From: Lysobacterales bacterium | GTDB lineage: Bacteria; Pseudomonadota; Gammaproteobacteria; Xanthomonadales; SZUA-36 | DNA: 23,518 bases | Assembly (NCBI GenBank): GCA_029287515.1 | Contig: JARFQZ010000179.1 | Coordinates: forward strand, 1-23,518 | Direction of reading: 5' to 3' | In this document: in pieces, positions 16,106 to 23,401 of the stretch | Position numbering within the stretch: the stretch's first letter is position 1 | Layout: each line of letters begins with the position of its first letter | Translations under genes and position numbers: made by a program | Notes under the pieces: model-generated | The model's database searches: none | The model's input: only the letters and a program-made list of their open reading frames with translations | Told to the model about the DNA's origin: nothing

Positions 16106-17144
16106 TCGTTCCATCACAATTGGCGTGACCGAGATTAAACCGGGGCAGCGCGTCAACGTCGATCTGCCCATCGCCAACCTGTACACGGCGACATCGCTGT
16201 CCATGCCGGTCAAGGTGATTTGCGGAAAGCGTGACGGGCCGGTGTTGTTTATTTCCGCCGCCATTCACGGTGACGAGTTGAACGGCGTGGAAATTATACG
16301 CCGCCTGCTGAGTCGGAAAGTGCTGAAGTCGATGCGTGGTACTTTGGTGGCCGTCCCCATCGTAAACGTGCACGGTTTCATAGACCAGTCCCGCTACCTG
16401 CCGGACCGGCGAGACCTGAACCGTTCCTTTCCGGGAAGCCCAAAAGGCTCCATCGCTGCCCGGCTGGCCAACACCTTCATGAAAGAAATCGTTTTGAAAT
16501 CCGATTTCGGCATCGATTTACACACGGGCGCCATCGACCGTTCCAACCTGCCGCAGATCAGGGCCAATGTGGATGATGAAAAAGCAGCGAAACTGGCCAC
16601 TGCCTTCGGTACGCCTGTCATCGTCAATGCAACCATGCGGCCGGGCTCACTGCGGGCCAGTGCAGCGGAAAATGAGATCCCCGTGATCATATACGAAGCT
16701 GGCGAGGCCCTGCGATTCGACGAAATCAGCATCCGTGCCGGTATACGTGGCATAGTACGGGTAATGCGTTCACTGGGCATGCTGCCGCCGGCGCGGCAGC
16801 AGAGCAGCCCCAACTCCTTCATCGCCCGGTCCACAAGCTGGGTTCGCGCCCCGACCAGCGGCATCGTGACCGGGAAAGTCGAACTTGGCTGCCGTGTTAC
16901 GGAAAAGACGGCCCTGGCCCTTATCAGCGATCCGCTGGGCGATCAGGTCGAAACCGTGGCTGCACCGTTCGACGGAATCGTCATTGGCCGTAGCGAACTG
17001 CCGCTTGCGCACGAAGGGGATGCCCTTTTTCACATAGCGGATTTCAGAAGCGTGGGAAAAGCCGAGCACGCTGTCGAGGAATTTGCTGCCACTCACGATC
17101 CCGCCCTGCACCGCGCGGTGGAACCGGACTTGCTGGAGACCTGA
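16095..17144 (+). CDS. Succinylglutamate desuccinylase/aspartoacylase-family zinc deacylase
   Basis: Zinc carboxypeptidase-fold hydrolase (M14-like, AstE/AspA family) of 349 residues that would cleave an N-acyl amino acid or a related amide. Zinc ligands are H58 and E61 in IHGDELNGVE and H143 in GIDLHTGA. DLNRSFPGSPKGS carries the substrate-binding arginine, and the probable catalytic glutamate is E201 in IYEAGEALRF. The C-terminal ~95 residues form a lipoyl-like beta barrel (VRAPTSGIVTGKV; VAAPFDGIVIGRSELPL). The GTG start has AAGGAA seven bases upstream and overlaps the protease gene by 11 nt; rimK follows one base after its stop. Sitting between a RimB-like protease and RimK, it may act on a RimK product or on an acylated glutamate compound. 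This is an inference, and the specific substrate is unknown. Confidence 0.88.
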   Translation: MTANRSITIGVTEIKPGQRVNVDLPIANLYTATSLSMPVKVICGKRDGPVLFISAAIHGDELNGVEIIRRLLSRKVLKSMRGTLVAVPIVNVHGFIDQSRYLPDRRDLNRSFPGSPKGSIAARLANTFMKEIVLKSDFGIDLHTGAIDRSNLPQIRANVDDEKAAKLATAFGTPVIVNATMRPGSLRASAAENEIPVIIYEAGEALRFDEISIRAGIRGIVRVMRSLGMLPPARQQSSPNSFIARSTSWVRAPTSGIVTGKVELGCRVTEKTALALISDPLGDQVETVAAPFDGIVIGRSELPLAHEGDALFHIADFRSVGKAEHAVEEFAATHDPALHRAVEPDLLET

Positions 17145-17145
17145 T

Positions 17146-18051
17146 ATGAAACTAGTTGTTCTTTCGACCAATCCCAAGCTGTATTCCACCCGGCGCCTGG
17201 TCGAGTCAGGCAAGGAGCGCGGGCATGAAACCATCATACTCAATCACAAACGCTGTTACATGAACATAACCAGCATGCGTCCCAGTATTCACTACAAGGG
17301 CGAGGCAGTAACGGGCGTGGATGCGATCATTCCGCGTATCGGTGCGTCGATTTCTTTTTATGGCACAGCAGTGGTGCGTCAATTCGAGATGATGGGCGTT
17401 TACTCGGTGAACGAGTCGGTTGCCATTACGCGTTCCCGGGACAAGTTACGAGCTTCGCAATTGCTCGCCCGCAAGGGAATTGGCCTGCCTGTCACGGGCT
17501 TTGCGCACTCTCCCGATGATACCGAGGACCTTCTGAACTTTGTTGGCGGCGCACCAGTGGTTATCAAGCTGTTGGAGGGCACACAAGGGGTTGGCGTGGT
17601 CCTCGGAGAGACGCGCAAAGCGGCTGAAAGCGTGATCGAAGCGTTCCGCGGACTGAACGCAAACTTCATGGTGCAGGAATTCATCAAGGAAGCCGGCGGG
17701 ACTGACATCCGCTGCTTTGTGATCGGTGACAAGGTTGTGGCCGCAATGAAACGTACCGGCAAGGAAGGCGAGTTCCGGTCCAACCTGCACCGGGGCGGAA
17801 CTGCTGAACTGGTGCGCATCACGCCGGAGGAACGCTCCACGGCGGTTCGCTCGGCGCGCGTCATGGGGCTTAATGTAGCGGGTGTCGACCTGTTGCGTTC
17901 CAATCACGGCCCGGTGGTGATGGAAGTAAATTCAAGCCCCGGACTTGAAGGCATCGAGCGGGCGACAGGGAAGGATGTCGCCGGACTCGTGGTCCAGTTC
18001 ATCGAAAAAAATGCGCGGCCCGGACGCACCCGGTCAAGAGGAAAGGGATAG
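17146..18051 (+). CDS. rimK: RimK-type alpha-L-glutamate ligase (ATP-grasp)
   Basis: Cytoplasmic ATP-grasp ligase that adds glutamate residues to a C-terminal carboxylate, classically that of ribosomal protein S6, and can make poly-alpha-glutamate. The 301 residues closely match the length of E. coli RimK (300). Recognisable blocks: ITSMRPSIHYKGE, DAIIPRIGASISFYG, SRDKLRASQLLARKGIGLPVTGF, the nucleotide-binding VVIKLLEGTQGVGV, the hinge FMVQEFIKEAGGTDIR, FRSNLHRGG, and the metal-binding VMEVNSSPGLEGIE (E260, N262). The frame extends upstream to 17083, but the ATG at 17146 has GGAG eight bases before it and gives the canonical N-terminus MKLVVLSTNP. It is third in an operon with the RimB-like protease and the deacylase, and the antiporter begins two bases after its stop. 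Confidence 0.94.
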   Translation: MKLVVLSTNPKLYSTRRLVESGKERGHETIILNHKRCYMNITSMRPSIHYKGEAVTGVDAIIPRIGASISFYGTAVVRQFEMMGVYSVNESVAITRSRDKLRASQLLARKGIGLPVTGFAHSPDDTEDLLNFVGGAPVVIKLLEGTQGVGVVLGETRKAAESVIEAFRGLNANFMVQEFIKEAGGTDIRCFVIGDKVVAAMKRTGKEGEFRSNLHRGGTAELVRITPEERSTAVRSARVMGLNVAGVDLLRSNHGPVVMEVNSSPGLEGIERATGKDVAGLVVQFIEKNARPGRTRSRGKG

Positions 18052-18053
18052 TT

Positions 18054-19037
18054 TTGCTGTCTTTCGCCGGTATTGCACTTGGCATTGTTTTGCTGATTGC
18101 CGGCGGAACCGCCCTGGTAGCCGGTGCCAGCCAAGTCGCCACCCGTTACGGCGTTTCGCCGCTGATAGTGGGCCTGACCATCGTGGCCTTCGGCACGAGT
18201 GCGCCAGAACTGGTGGTAAACATCCTGGGAGCGCTTCGGGGTGAAACCGGCCTGGCCTTCGGAAACGTGATCGGGTCGAACATCAGTAATTTGGCCCTGG
18301 TGCTGGGGTTGGCGACCATATTCCGCGCCATCGATCTGCAGGGTACCGTGGTCAAACGCGAGGTTCCACTGCTGTTGCTGATCACCTCGATCATCATCAT
18401 CATGGCCCTGGACGGTGTGCTGGAGGGGGCACCCGCCCGTATCAGCCTCTCGGATTCCCTTGTGCTGTTCCTGCTGTTCGGCGTTTTCATCTACATCAGC
18501 GTTCAGGATGTGATGCGAACGAGGGCCGTGGATCCCCTTATTTCTGAAATAGAAAGTCATCCGATAGTAACCACCCGCCGGATCAACGGGCGCTACTGGT
18601 TATTGCTCGCCCTGGGGCTGGCCCTGTTGTTCACCGGCGGGGAAATGACCATTCGTAACGGGGTCGCGCTGGCGGGGCAGTGGGGCGTTTCAACGGCCAT
18701 CGTTGGCTTGTTCGTTGTGGCCGTGGGCACCAGCATGCCGGAACTCGTGACCTCCATCATTGCCGCCATGCGCCGGGAGTCCGACCTGGCGCTCGGTAAC
18801 ATCATCGGCTCGAACCTCTTCAACTCGCTGATCGTGCTTCCCGCGAGCGGCGTGGCGGGCTCCATCACGGTGCCGGGCGGCGGAGTGTTCGACCTGGCGG
18901 TATCCTGGCTGCTGGCTGCCGTCCTGATCCCCGTTTTTTTTCTGGGCAAGGCCCGGCTCAGCCGCTTTAATGGCGTATTGCTGGTCCTGGCTTACATCGT
19001 CTATATGACATTGAGGCTGACCGTAATCCGGGCCTGA
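18054..19037 (+). CDS. CaCA-family calcium/sodium antiporter (YrbG-like)
   Basis: Inner-membrane cation antiporter of 327 residues with about ten hydrophobic segments. The two inverted alpha repeats that define the CaCA superfamily are both intact: FGTSAPELVVN with GNVIGSNISN in the first half, and VGTSMPELVTS with GNIIGSNLFN in the second. The acidic residues in the PEL motifs and the asparagines in GSN are the ion-binding positions. The likely role is Ca2+ (or related cation) export against Na+ or H+. The start is TTG, two bases after the rimK stop, with AAAGGGA just upstream, so it belongs to the rimK operon. The C-terminus ends in a short TM segment (LVLAYIVYMTLRLTVIRA), as in E. coli YrbG. 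Confidence 0.92.
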   Translation: MLSFAGIALGIVLLIAGGTALVAGASQVATRYGVSPLIVGLTIVAFGTSAPELVVNILGALRGETGLAFGNVIGSNISNLALVLGLATIFRAIDLQGTVVKREVPLLLLITSIIIIMALDGVLEGAPARISLSDSLVLFLLFGVFIYISVQDVMRTRAVDPLISEIESHPIVTTRRINGRYWLLLALGLALLFTGGEMTIRNGVALAGQWGVSTAIVGLFVVAVGTSMPELVTSIIAAMRRESDLALGNIIGSNLFNSLIVLPASGVAGSITVPGGGVFDLAVSWLLAAVLIPVFFLGKARLSRFNGVLLVLAYIVYMTLRLTVIRA

Positions 19038-19114
19038 TGGCGCCCCGGAGCGCGAGGGATCGTTAGATCATTAATCAAGGTATACCACGGGCATGTGCCC
19101 AGGGAGAACATGTG

Positions 19115-19891
19115 ATGGATGGCATTGGAACAAGCTCCTGGCTTGAGCAGTATCCCGAAATTGCCGCGGTGATCATCTTGTTGGCTGGTGTCCTGCTGGC
19201 TTTTATCCTACGCAAAGGCGTGGCCCTGGCATCCAGCTGGCTCAACCGGGTTTCGGAGCGAAAGTCGGTTCGCGCCGGCCCTGTCGTTTCCGCCCGGTTC
19301 ATACGGGCGCTGCAACTCCTGGTCTTCTGGGGTCTCATAATGGCCGTGGTCATCAAGAGCGTCTCCTTGCTTGGCGGCCCCCAGACAGTCATGTGGGACG
19401 GCTTATGGCGTTTTGCCGGGCGCATATTCGTGGCCTTGAGCATCATCGCCGCCGGTCATGTACTCGGGTTTTTCGCCCGCAACCTGGTCAATGGCCTCGC
19501 CCGGCACCCGGACCTGTCGGCGCTTCCCGTATTTGTATATGCACTGATCTTCGGAATCTCGCTGGTCATGGCGCTCGCCCACATCGGTTTGGACGTTACC
19601 CTGATAACCCTTTTCGCGCTGGTCGTTGTAACGGTTTTTCTCGCTTCACTCGGCCTGGCGTTCGCGCTTGGTGCCCGTACGCTCGTCGCCAATCTCACTG
19701 CGCAGGGGGAACTGGCGCGCTACCGGCACGGAGACCGCCTCAGGATTGACGGTACGGAGGGGGTGGTGCTTGAAATCGACCGCACGGGCCTGGTGCTGTC
19801 CACAACAGATGGCGTGGCCAGGGTACCGGCTGCCCGACTCGCTGAGTCGACCGTTGTTGTGCTTACCCCGGGGGTCGAGGACGATGGGTAA
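19115..19891 (+). CDS. Minimal MscS-like membrane protein
   Basis: Membrane protein of 258 residues with about five hydrophobic segments followed by a short beta domain. The segment VVVTVFLASLGLAFALGARTLVANLTAQ resembles the pore helix (TM3) of MscS-type channels, rich in A and G. YRHGDRLRIDGTEGVVLEIDRTGLVLSTTDG matches the MscS beta domain. The usual cytoplasmic alpha/beta vestibule domain of about 90 residues is absent, so this is a shortened member. The ATG at 19115 lies eight bases after AGGGAG; GTG at 19112 would add one residue. The 3' end overlaps the next gene by 8 nt. Function as a channel is inferred; it could instead be a regulatory or partner subunit. It opens a four-gene run with two MgtE-like proteins and a full MscS. 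Confidence 0.75.
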   Translation: MDGIGTSSWLEQYPEIAAVIILLAGVLLAFILRKGVALASSWLNRVSERKSVRAGPVVSARFIRALQLLVFWGLIMAVVIKSVSLLGGPQTVMWDGLWRFAGRIFVALSIIAAGHVLGFFARNLVNGLARHPDLSALPVFVYALIFGISLVMALAHIGLDVTLITLFALVVVTVFLASLGLAFALGARTLVANLTAQGELARYRHGDRLRIDGTEGVVLEIDRTGLVLSTTDGVARVPAARLAESTVVVLTPGVEDDG

Positions 19892-20699
19892 ACATTTGCA
19901 GAGTGCCTTCGCGGAAATCGACCCCGGTGGTTTTGCCCGGTTGCTTGGTCAGTCGGCCGACGCTCACGAGATGCTCTTGATGCTGGACGGTATTTCCGAC
20001 GGAATGGAATGCAGCATCGTCGCACACCTGGCGCCCGACTCGGCCGAACGACTGCTCAGCACAGCGACTGACATCCAGCTGAGCGAATGGATCGAAACGG
20101 CCTCGATCGATGACGGCCGGCGCCTGCTTGGCCGGCTGGGGCGTGAACGGGCGGCGCGGGTCATTTCCTCTATCGGGAATCGATCACGGCGCCGGGACTT
20201 GCGCCGTTTGTCAGGATACCCTCCGGGCAGCATCGGGGAGTTGGCCCAGTTCGGTACCGTCACGGTTAGCCAGAATGATTCTCCGGACGAGGTCGAATCG
20301 GCCATTGGGCTGGCAGGCGGTTCGTCCGGTTGCCCGGTCATTGTGACACGGCGTGACGGGGGTGTACTGGGCATGCTTGACGTATGGCGCTTCGTACAGA
20401 ACCGCAACAGTAACCTGCCGGCATCCGAATTAACCATTCCGGTCGAACCGCTGCATGCCGGCACGCCGGTCGAATCCGCCCGGCTTCCCGCCGAATGGAA
20501 CCAACTGACGTGCCTGCCGGTCGTCGATCACCAGGGCCGGCCGATCGGATTCATCACCCGTACCGCGCTGGAACGTGCTGGTGGTTCAAAGGGCCAGGGC
20601 AGCACATTCCTCGGGTCGGTGGTTGAACTGGTTCGCCGCTTCTGGCTGTTTCTATCCCTTGCCACGGTGTGGATTCTGGACCGGAGGCTTGAACGATGA
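19884..20699 (+). CDS. Truncated MgtE paralogue: N domain, CBS pair and one TM helix
   Basis: Protein of 271 residues that looks like the cytosolic half of an MgtE magnesium channel. Residues about 1-118 match the alpha-helical MgtE N domain (VAHLAPDSAERLLS; RLLGRLGRERAARVISSI) and end in GYPPGSIGEL, equivalent to the SFPENSAGRIM junction of the next gene. Residues about 120-232 form a CBS pair (PVIVTRRDGGVLGMLDV; LPVVDHQGRPIGFITR). Residues about 240-271 contain a connecting helix and a single hydrophobic segment (FWLFLSLATVWILDRRLER), aligned with TM1 of MgtE, after which the protein stops. It lacks the pore-forming helices and the selectivity aspartate, so it cannot conduct on its own. The ATG at 19884 has GAGG three bases upstream. 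Its stop overlaps the full mgtE start by 4 nt (ATGA), suggesting balanced production and possible hetero-assembly. Confidence 0.75.
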   Translation: MGKHLQSAFAEIDPGGFARLLGQSADAHEMLLMLDGISDGMECSIVAHLAPDSAERLLSTATDIQLSEWIETASIDDGRRLLGRLGRERAARVISSIGNRSRRRDLRRLSGYPPGSIGELAQFGTVTVSQNDSPDEVESAIGLAGGSSGCPVIVTRRDGGVLGMLDVWRFVQNRNSNLPASELTIPVEPLHAGTPVESARLPAEWNQLTCLPVVDHQGRPIGFITRTALERAGGSKGQGSTFLGSVVELVRRFWLFLSLATVWILDRRLER

Positions 20700-21985
20700 A
20701 CCTGCATGCAATGCTGGACAATGCATGTGTGAGCCGCCATCCGGACCGGTCGGCCAGAGCGATCGAATCACTGCCGCTCGAAGACCAGCTTACCGAACTG
20801 GACACGCTGGAAATTCAACCGCTGGTCACCCTGCTCGATTTCCTGTCCCCGAACCAGGCCGGCGATATCTTCGCGGCGCTGCACCCGGGTAGAAGGAGCA
20901 GGGTTCTCGAGCTGGCTTCACCGCGCTTGTCCGTCCTGTTGCTGGCCCAACTCGACGCCGAGGATCGCGACCGCACTCTGGCCACATTGAAGAAAACCCT
21001 GCGCACCGATCTTCAGCGCCAACTGTCATTTCCGGAAAACAGTGCGGGACGTATCATGGACGCGGTTTTTGTCACTTGCCGGATCTCCATGACGGTGGGC
21101 GAAGCACTCCGGTCGCTGCGCAAATCCGGCGTACATCGCGCCCGAACGCTGTACGTGGTTGACGGGGAAAGTCGGCTCGCCGGGCGGGTTGACGTGCAGG
21201 ACCTGGCGCTGGAGGATGAAGACGTGCCTCTGCAACGCATCATGCACTCGGCGCCTGCCGTTCTGAATCCGCTGGATCAGCGCGAGCAGATTGTCGAGTT
21301 GCTGGACCGGCACCGCGTTGATTCCCTGCCCATAGTCGATTCCAAACGAAGGTTGTTGGGCGTCGTTCGATATGCAAGCCTGTTCCAGGCCATCGAGGAA
21401 GTGGCCACTGCCGGGTTGCAGAAAATGGTGGGTAATGCGGATGAGCAAGCCTTGTCTTCGGCCGGTACGGCCGTGCGTAAACGATTGCCATGGCTGCACA
21501 TCAACCTGCTCACGGCATTCCTTGCGGCAGCCGTGGTTGGTCTGTTTGAGAGCATCATTGCGCAATTCACAGCACTGGCCATCCTGTTGCCGGTGGTTGC
21601 CGGTCAGTCCGGAAATGCAGGCGCCCAGGCGCTCGCGGTGACGATGCGCGGCCTGGCGCTGCGGGAAATCGGTATAGGTGATTGGCGACATGTGCTCAAC
21701 AAGGAGGTTGCGGTCGGCCTGGTAGACGGCGTGGCGCTGGCAGTGACCTGCGGTGCGGGCGTCTACCTATGGAGCACTTCGTTTGGCCTGTCGCTGGTCA
21801 TTGGCGTCGCGATGATTCTGTCCATGCTGGCAGCAGGCCTGGCGGGTGCGGTCGTTCCCATTCTCCTGATCCGGGCCGGGCAGGATCCGGCGACGGCATC
21901 TTCCATCATCCTGACAACGGTCACCGACGTGGCTGGTTTCCTGTCCTTCCTGGGAACCGCGACGCTGCTGTCATTCCTCCTTTGA
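20696..21985 (+). CDS. mgtE: MgtE-family magnesium transporter
   Basis: Inner-membrane Mg2+ channel/transporter of 429 residues, close to the usual ~450. Domain order is an N domain (about 1-110, with LDFLSPNQAGDIFAAL), a CBS pair (about 115-240, with LYVVDGESRLAGRVDV and LPIVDSKRRLLGVVRY), a connecting helix, then five TM helices from about residue 262 (RLPWLHINLLTAFLAAAVVG). The pore signatures LPVVAGQSGNAGAQALA and ILTTVTDVAGFLSFLG are intact; D411 corresponds to the ion-selectivity aspartate known from the Thermus MgtE. Family knowledge says the N and CBS domains sense cytosolic Mg2+ and close the pore. The gene starts inside the stop of its truncated paralogue, and an MscS gene follows after 80 nt. 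Confidence 0.92.
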   Translation: MNLHAMLDNACVSRHPDRSARAIESLPLEDQLTELDTLEIQPLVTLLDFLSPNQAGDIFAALHPGRRSRVLELASPRLSVLLLAQLDAEDRDRTLATLKKTLRTDLQRQLSFPENSAGRIMDAVFVTCRISMTVGEALRSLRKSGVHRARTLYVVDGESRLAGRVDVQDLALEDEDVPLQRIMHSAPAVLNPLDQREQIVELLDRHRVDSLPIVDSKRRLLGVVRYASLFQAIEEVATAGLQKMVGNADEQALSSAGTAVRKRLPWLHINLLTAFLAAAVVGLFESIIAQFTALAILLPVVAGQSGNAGAQALAVTMRGLALREIGIGDWRHVLNKEVAVGLVDGVALAVTCGAGVYLWSTSFGLSLVIGVAMILSMLAAGLAGAVVPILLIRAGQDPATASSIILTTVTDVAGFLSFLGTATLLSFLL

Positions 21986-22043
21986 ATGACGGGCATGGAA
22001 CACGTTAAGCTGATCATCACCGCGTCGCAATCCCCAGATCAAC

Positions 22044-22050
22044 TGGAGAA
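22044..22050 (+). promoter_or_regulatory. Shine-Dalgarno-like sequence before the MscS gene
   Basis: TGGAGAA lies upstream of an in-frame run of three ATC codons (22051-22059). The nearest recognised start, TTG at 22066, is 15 bases further on, longer than ideal. No in-frame ATG or GTG occurs between the upstream stop at 22006 and the TTG. Confidence 0.4.
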
Positions 22051-22065
22051 ATCATCATCGATACC

Positions 22066-23352
22066 TTGATTGGATACGGAGCAGACCTCGTTCAGAAACT
22101 GTTGGCTCTGTCCCAACAGACAGCCATATTGCTGCAGTTGATGATCGTCGCGATCCTGCTGCTCGTGGCGCGACTTGCCGCCTGGCGGCTGGAGCCCAGA
22201 CTGGAACGCCTCATTCGGTCCATCCAACATCCCGATCACAAGATGCTGCGTTTTGCGGTCATTTTGTTACGTAAGCTGAGCTGGTTCATCTTCGTCGCCC
22301 TGTGTGGCATTGCATTGCTGCTGATGCATGCGTATGGCTGGCCGGGGTCGGTTTTCGTGGTAAACACGGCGATGATTCTGGCGTTGACGTGGCTGGTCCT
22401 GCGCCTGCTTTCCCAGATGATCAAGAGCCGGCCGCTTGGCAAGACCGTGGCCTATGGTGTCTGGGCCTACGTAGCCCTTCTGGTGCTCGGCCTGACGGAG
22501 GACGCTGCGCTGTTGCTCGGGGCCGTCGGCTTTCAAATCGGCAATTTCAGGCTGTCGTTGCTGCTTATCGTCAAGATGGTAGTCCTGATCGGCGCGTTGC
22601 TGTGGGTTGCCATCGGCCTGGGTAACTTCGTCGATAACCGGCTGCAGCGGACGGAAGACCTCACACCTTCGCTGCGCGTCCTGATCGGCAAGGTTCTGAA
22701 GATCGTTCTGATCGTTGCTGCCACGCTGATCGGCCTTTCCGGGCTCGGGATCGACCTCACGGTGTTTGCCGTCTTTTCGGGCGCGATTGGCGTCGGTCTT
22801 GGTTTTGGCCTGCAGAAAGTCGTGTCCAACTTCATTTCCGGCATCATCATCCTGATGGACCGCTCCATTAAACCGGGCGATACGATTTCCCTGGGCGATA
22901 CCTTCGGCTGGATCAGGGAATTGCGCGCCCGCTTCGTGTCGGTAGTCACGCGTGACGGCAGGGAATACCTGATTCCCAATGAAGACTTCATTACGCATCA
23001 GGTCATCAACTGGACCTTCACCGATGCGCTTGTCAGGCTCGACGTGGAGTTCGGTGTGTCCTACGACTCGAACCCGCACGAGGTGAGCAAACTGGCAATC
23101 GAGGCTGCAGCCGCGTGCCCTCGTGTGCATGCCGGAAAGCGGCCGGTATGCTGGCTGACCGGCTTTGGTGACTCCTCCGTGGACTTCGTTTTGCGTTTCT
23201 GGATCGATGACCCGAGAGAGGGTCTTACCAATATCCGGGGCAAGGTGCTGCTTTCCGTTTGGGATACGTTTCAGGAGCACGGCGTCAATATTCCGTTCCC
23301 GCATCGCGAGCTGATCATGAAGACGCCCGTCGAGATCAGCGGCAATTCCTGA
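22066..23352 (+). CDS. MscS-family small-conductance mechanosensitive channel
   Basis: Inner-membrane tension-gated channel of about 428 residues that would release osmolytes on hypo-osmotic shock. There are about six hydrophobic segments, more than the three of E. coli MscS, so it belongs to a longer-N-terminus subgroup. The pore helix and beta domain are classical: VFSGAIGVGLGFGLQKVVSNFISG followed by MDRSIKPGDTISLGDTFGWI and the family motif REYLIPNEDFI. The cytoplasmic alpha/beta domain continues to the end (LDVEFGVSYDSNPHEVSKL; HGVNIPFPHREL). The start is uncertain: TTG at 22066 is used, but the Shine-Dalgarno-like TGGAGAA sits closer to a run of ATC codons. It follows mgtE by 80 nt and faces a convergent gene. 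Confidence 0.92.
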   Translation: MIGYGADLVQKLLALSQQTAILLQLMIVAILLLVARLAAWRLEPRLERLIRSIQHPDHKMLRFAVILLRKLSWFIFVALCGIALLLMHAYGWPGSVFVVNTAMILALTWLVLRLLSQMIKSRPLGKTVAYGVWAYVALLVLGLTEDAALLLGAVGFQIGNFRLSLLLIVKMVVLIGALLWVAIGLGNFVDNRLQRTEDLTPSLRVLIGKVLKIVLIVAATLIGLSGLGIDLTVFAVFSGAIGVGLGFGLQKVVSNFISGIIILMDRSIKPGDTISLGDTFGWIRELRARFVSVVTRDGREYLIPNEDFITHQVINWTFTDALVRLDVEFGVSYDSNPHEVSKLAIEAAAACPRVHAGKRPVCWLTGFGDSSVDFVLRFWIDDPREGLTNIRGKVLLSVWDTFQEHGVNIPFPHRELIMKTPVEISGNS

Positions 23353-23369
23353 CTTCGGCCAGGCCCCCG

Positions 23370-23381
23370 CTCTGATCAGAG
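23370..23381. repeat. 12-nt perfect palindrome between convergent genes
   Basis: CTCTGATCAGAG is its own reverse complement and lies in the 49-nt gap between the MscS stop and the stop of the minus-strand gene. It lacks a loop and an adjacent T run, so it is not a convincing intrinsic terminator. Confidence 0.3.
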
Positions 23382-23401
23382 ACTGTGAGCTTTGAAGGGA
23401 T

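Noticed and set aside
19089..19100. GGGCA/TGCCC hairpin just before the ribosome binding site of the MscS-like gene, possible translational switch
   Set aside because: The loop would be only two bases, so the stem cannot close fully; likely chance in GC-rich DNA.
19668..19883. Upstream extension of the truncated MgtE frame
   Set aside because: It overlaps the MscS-like beta domain in another frame and does not match the MgtE N domain; the ATG at 19884 gives the expected start.
22267..23304. 345-codon open frame on the minus strand
   Set aside because: Antisense to a clear MscS gene; the translation is charged low-complexity (DQ/HR-rich) with no recognisable motif.
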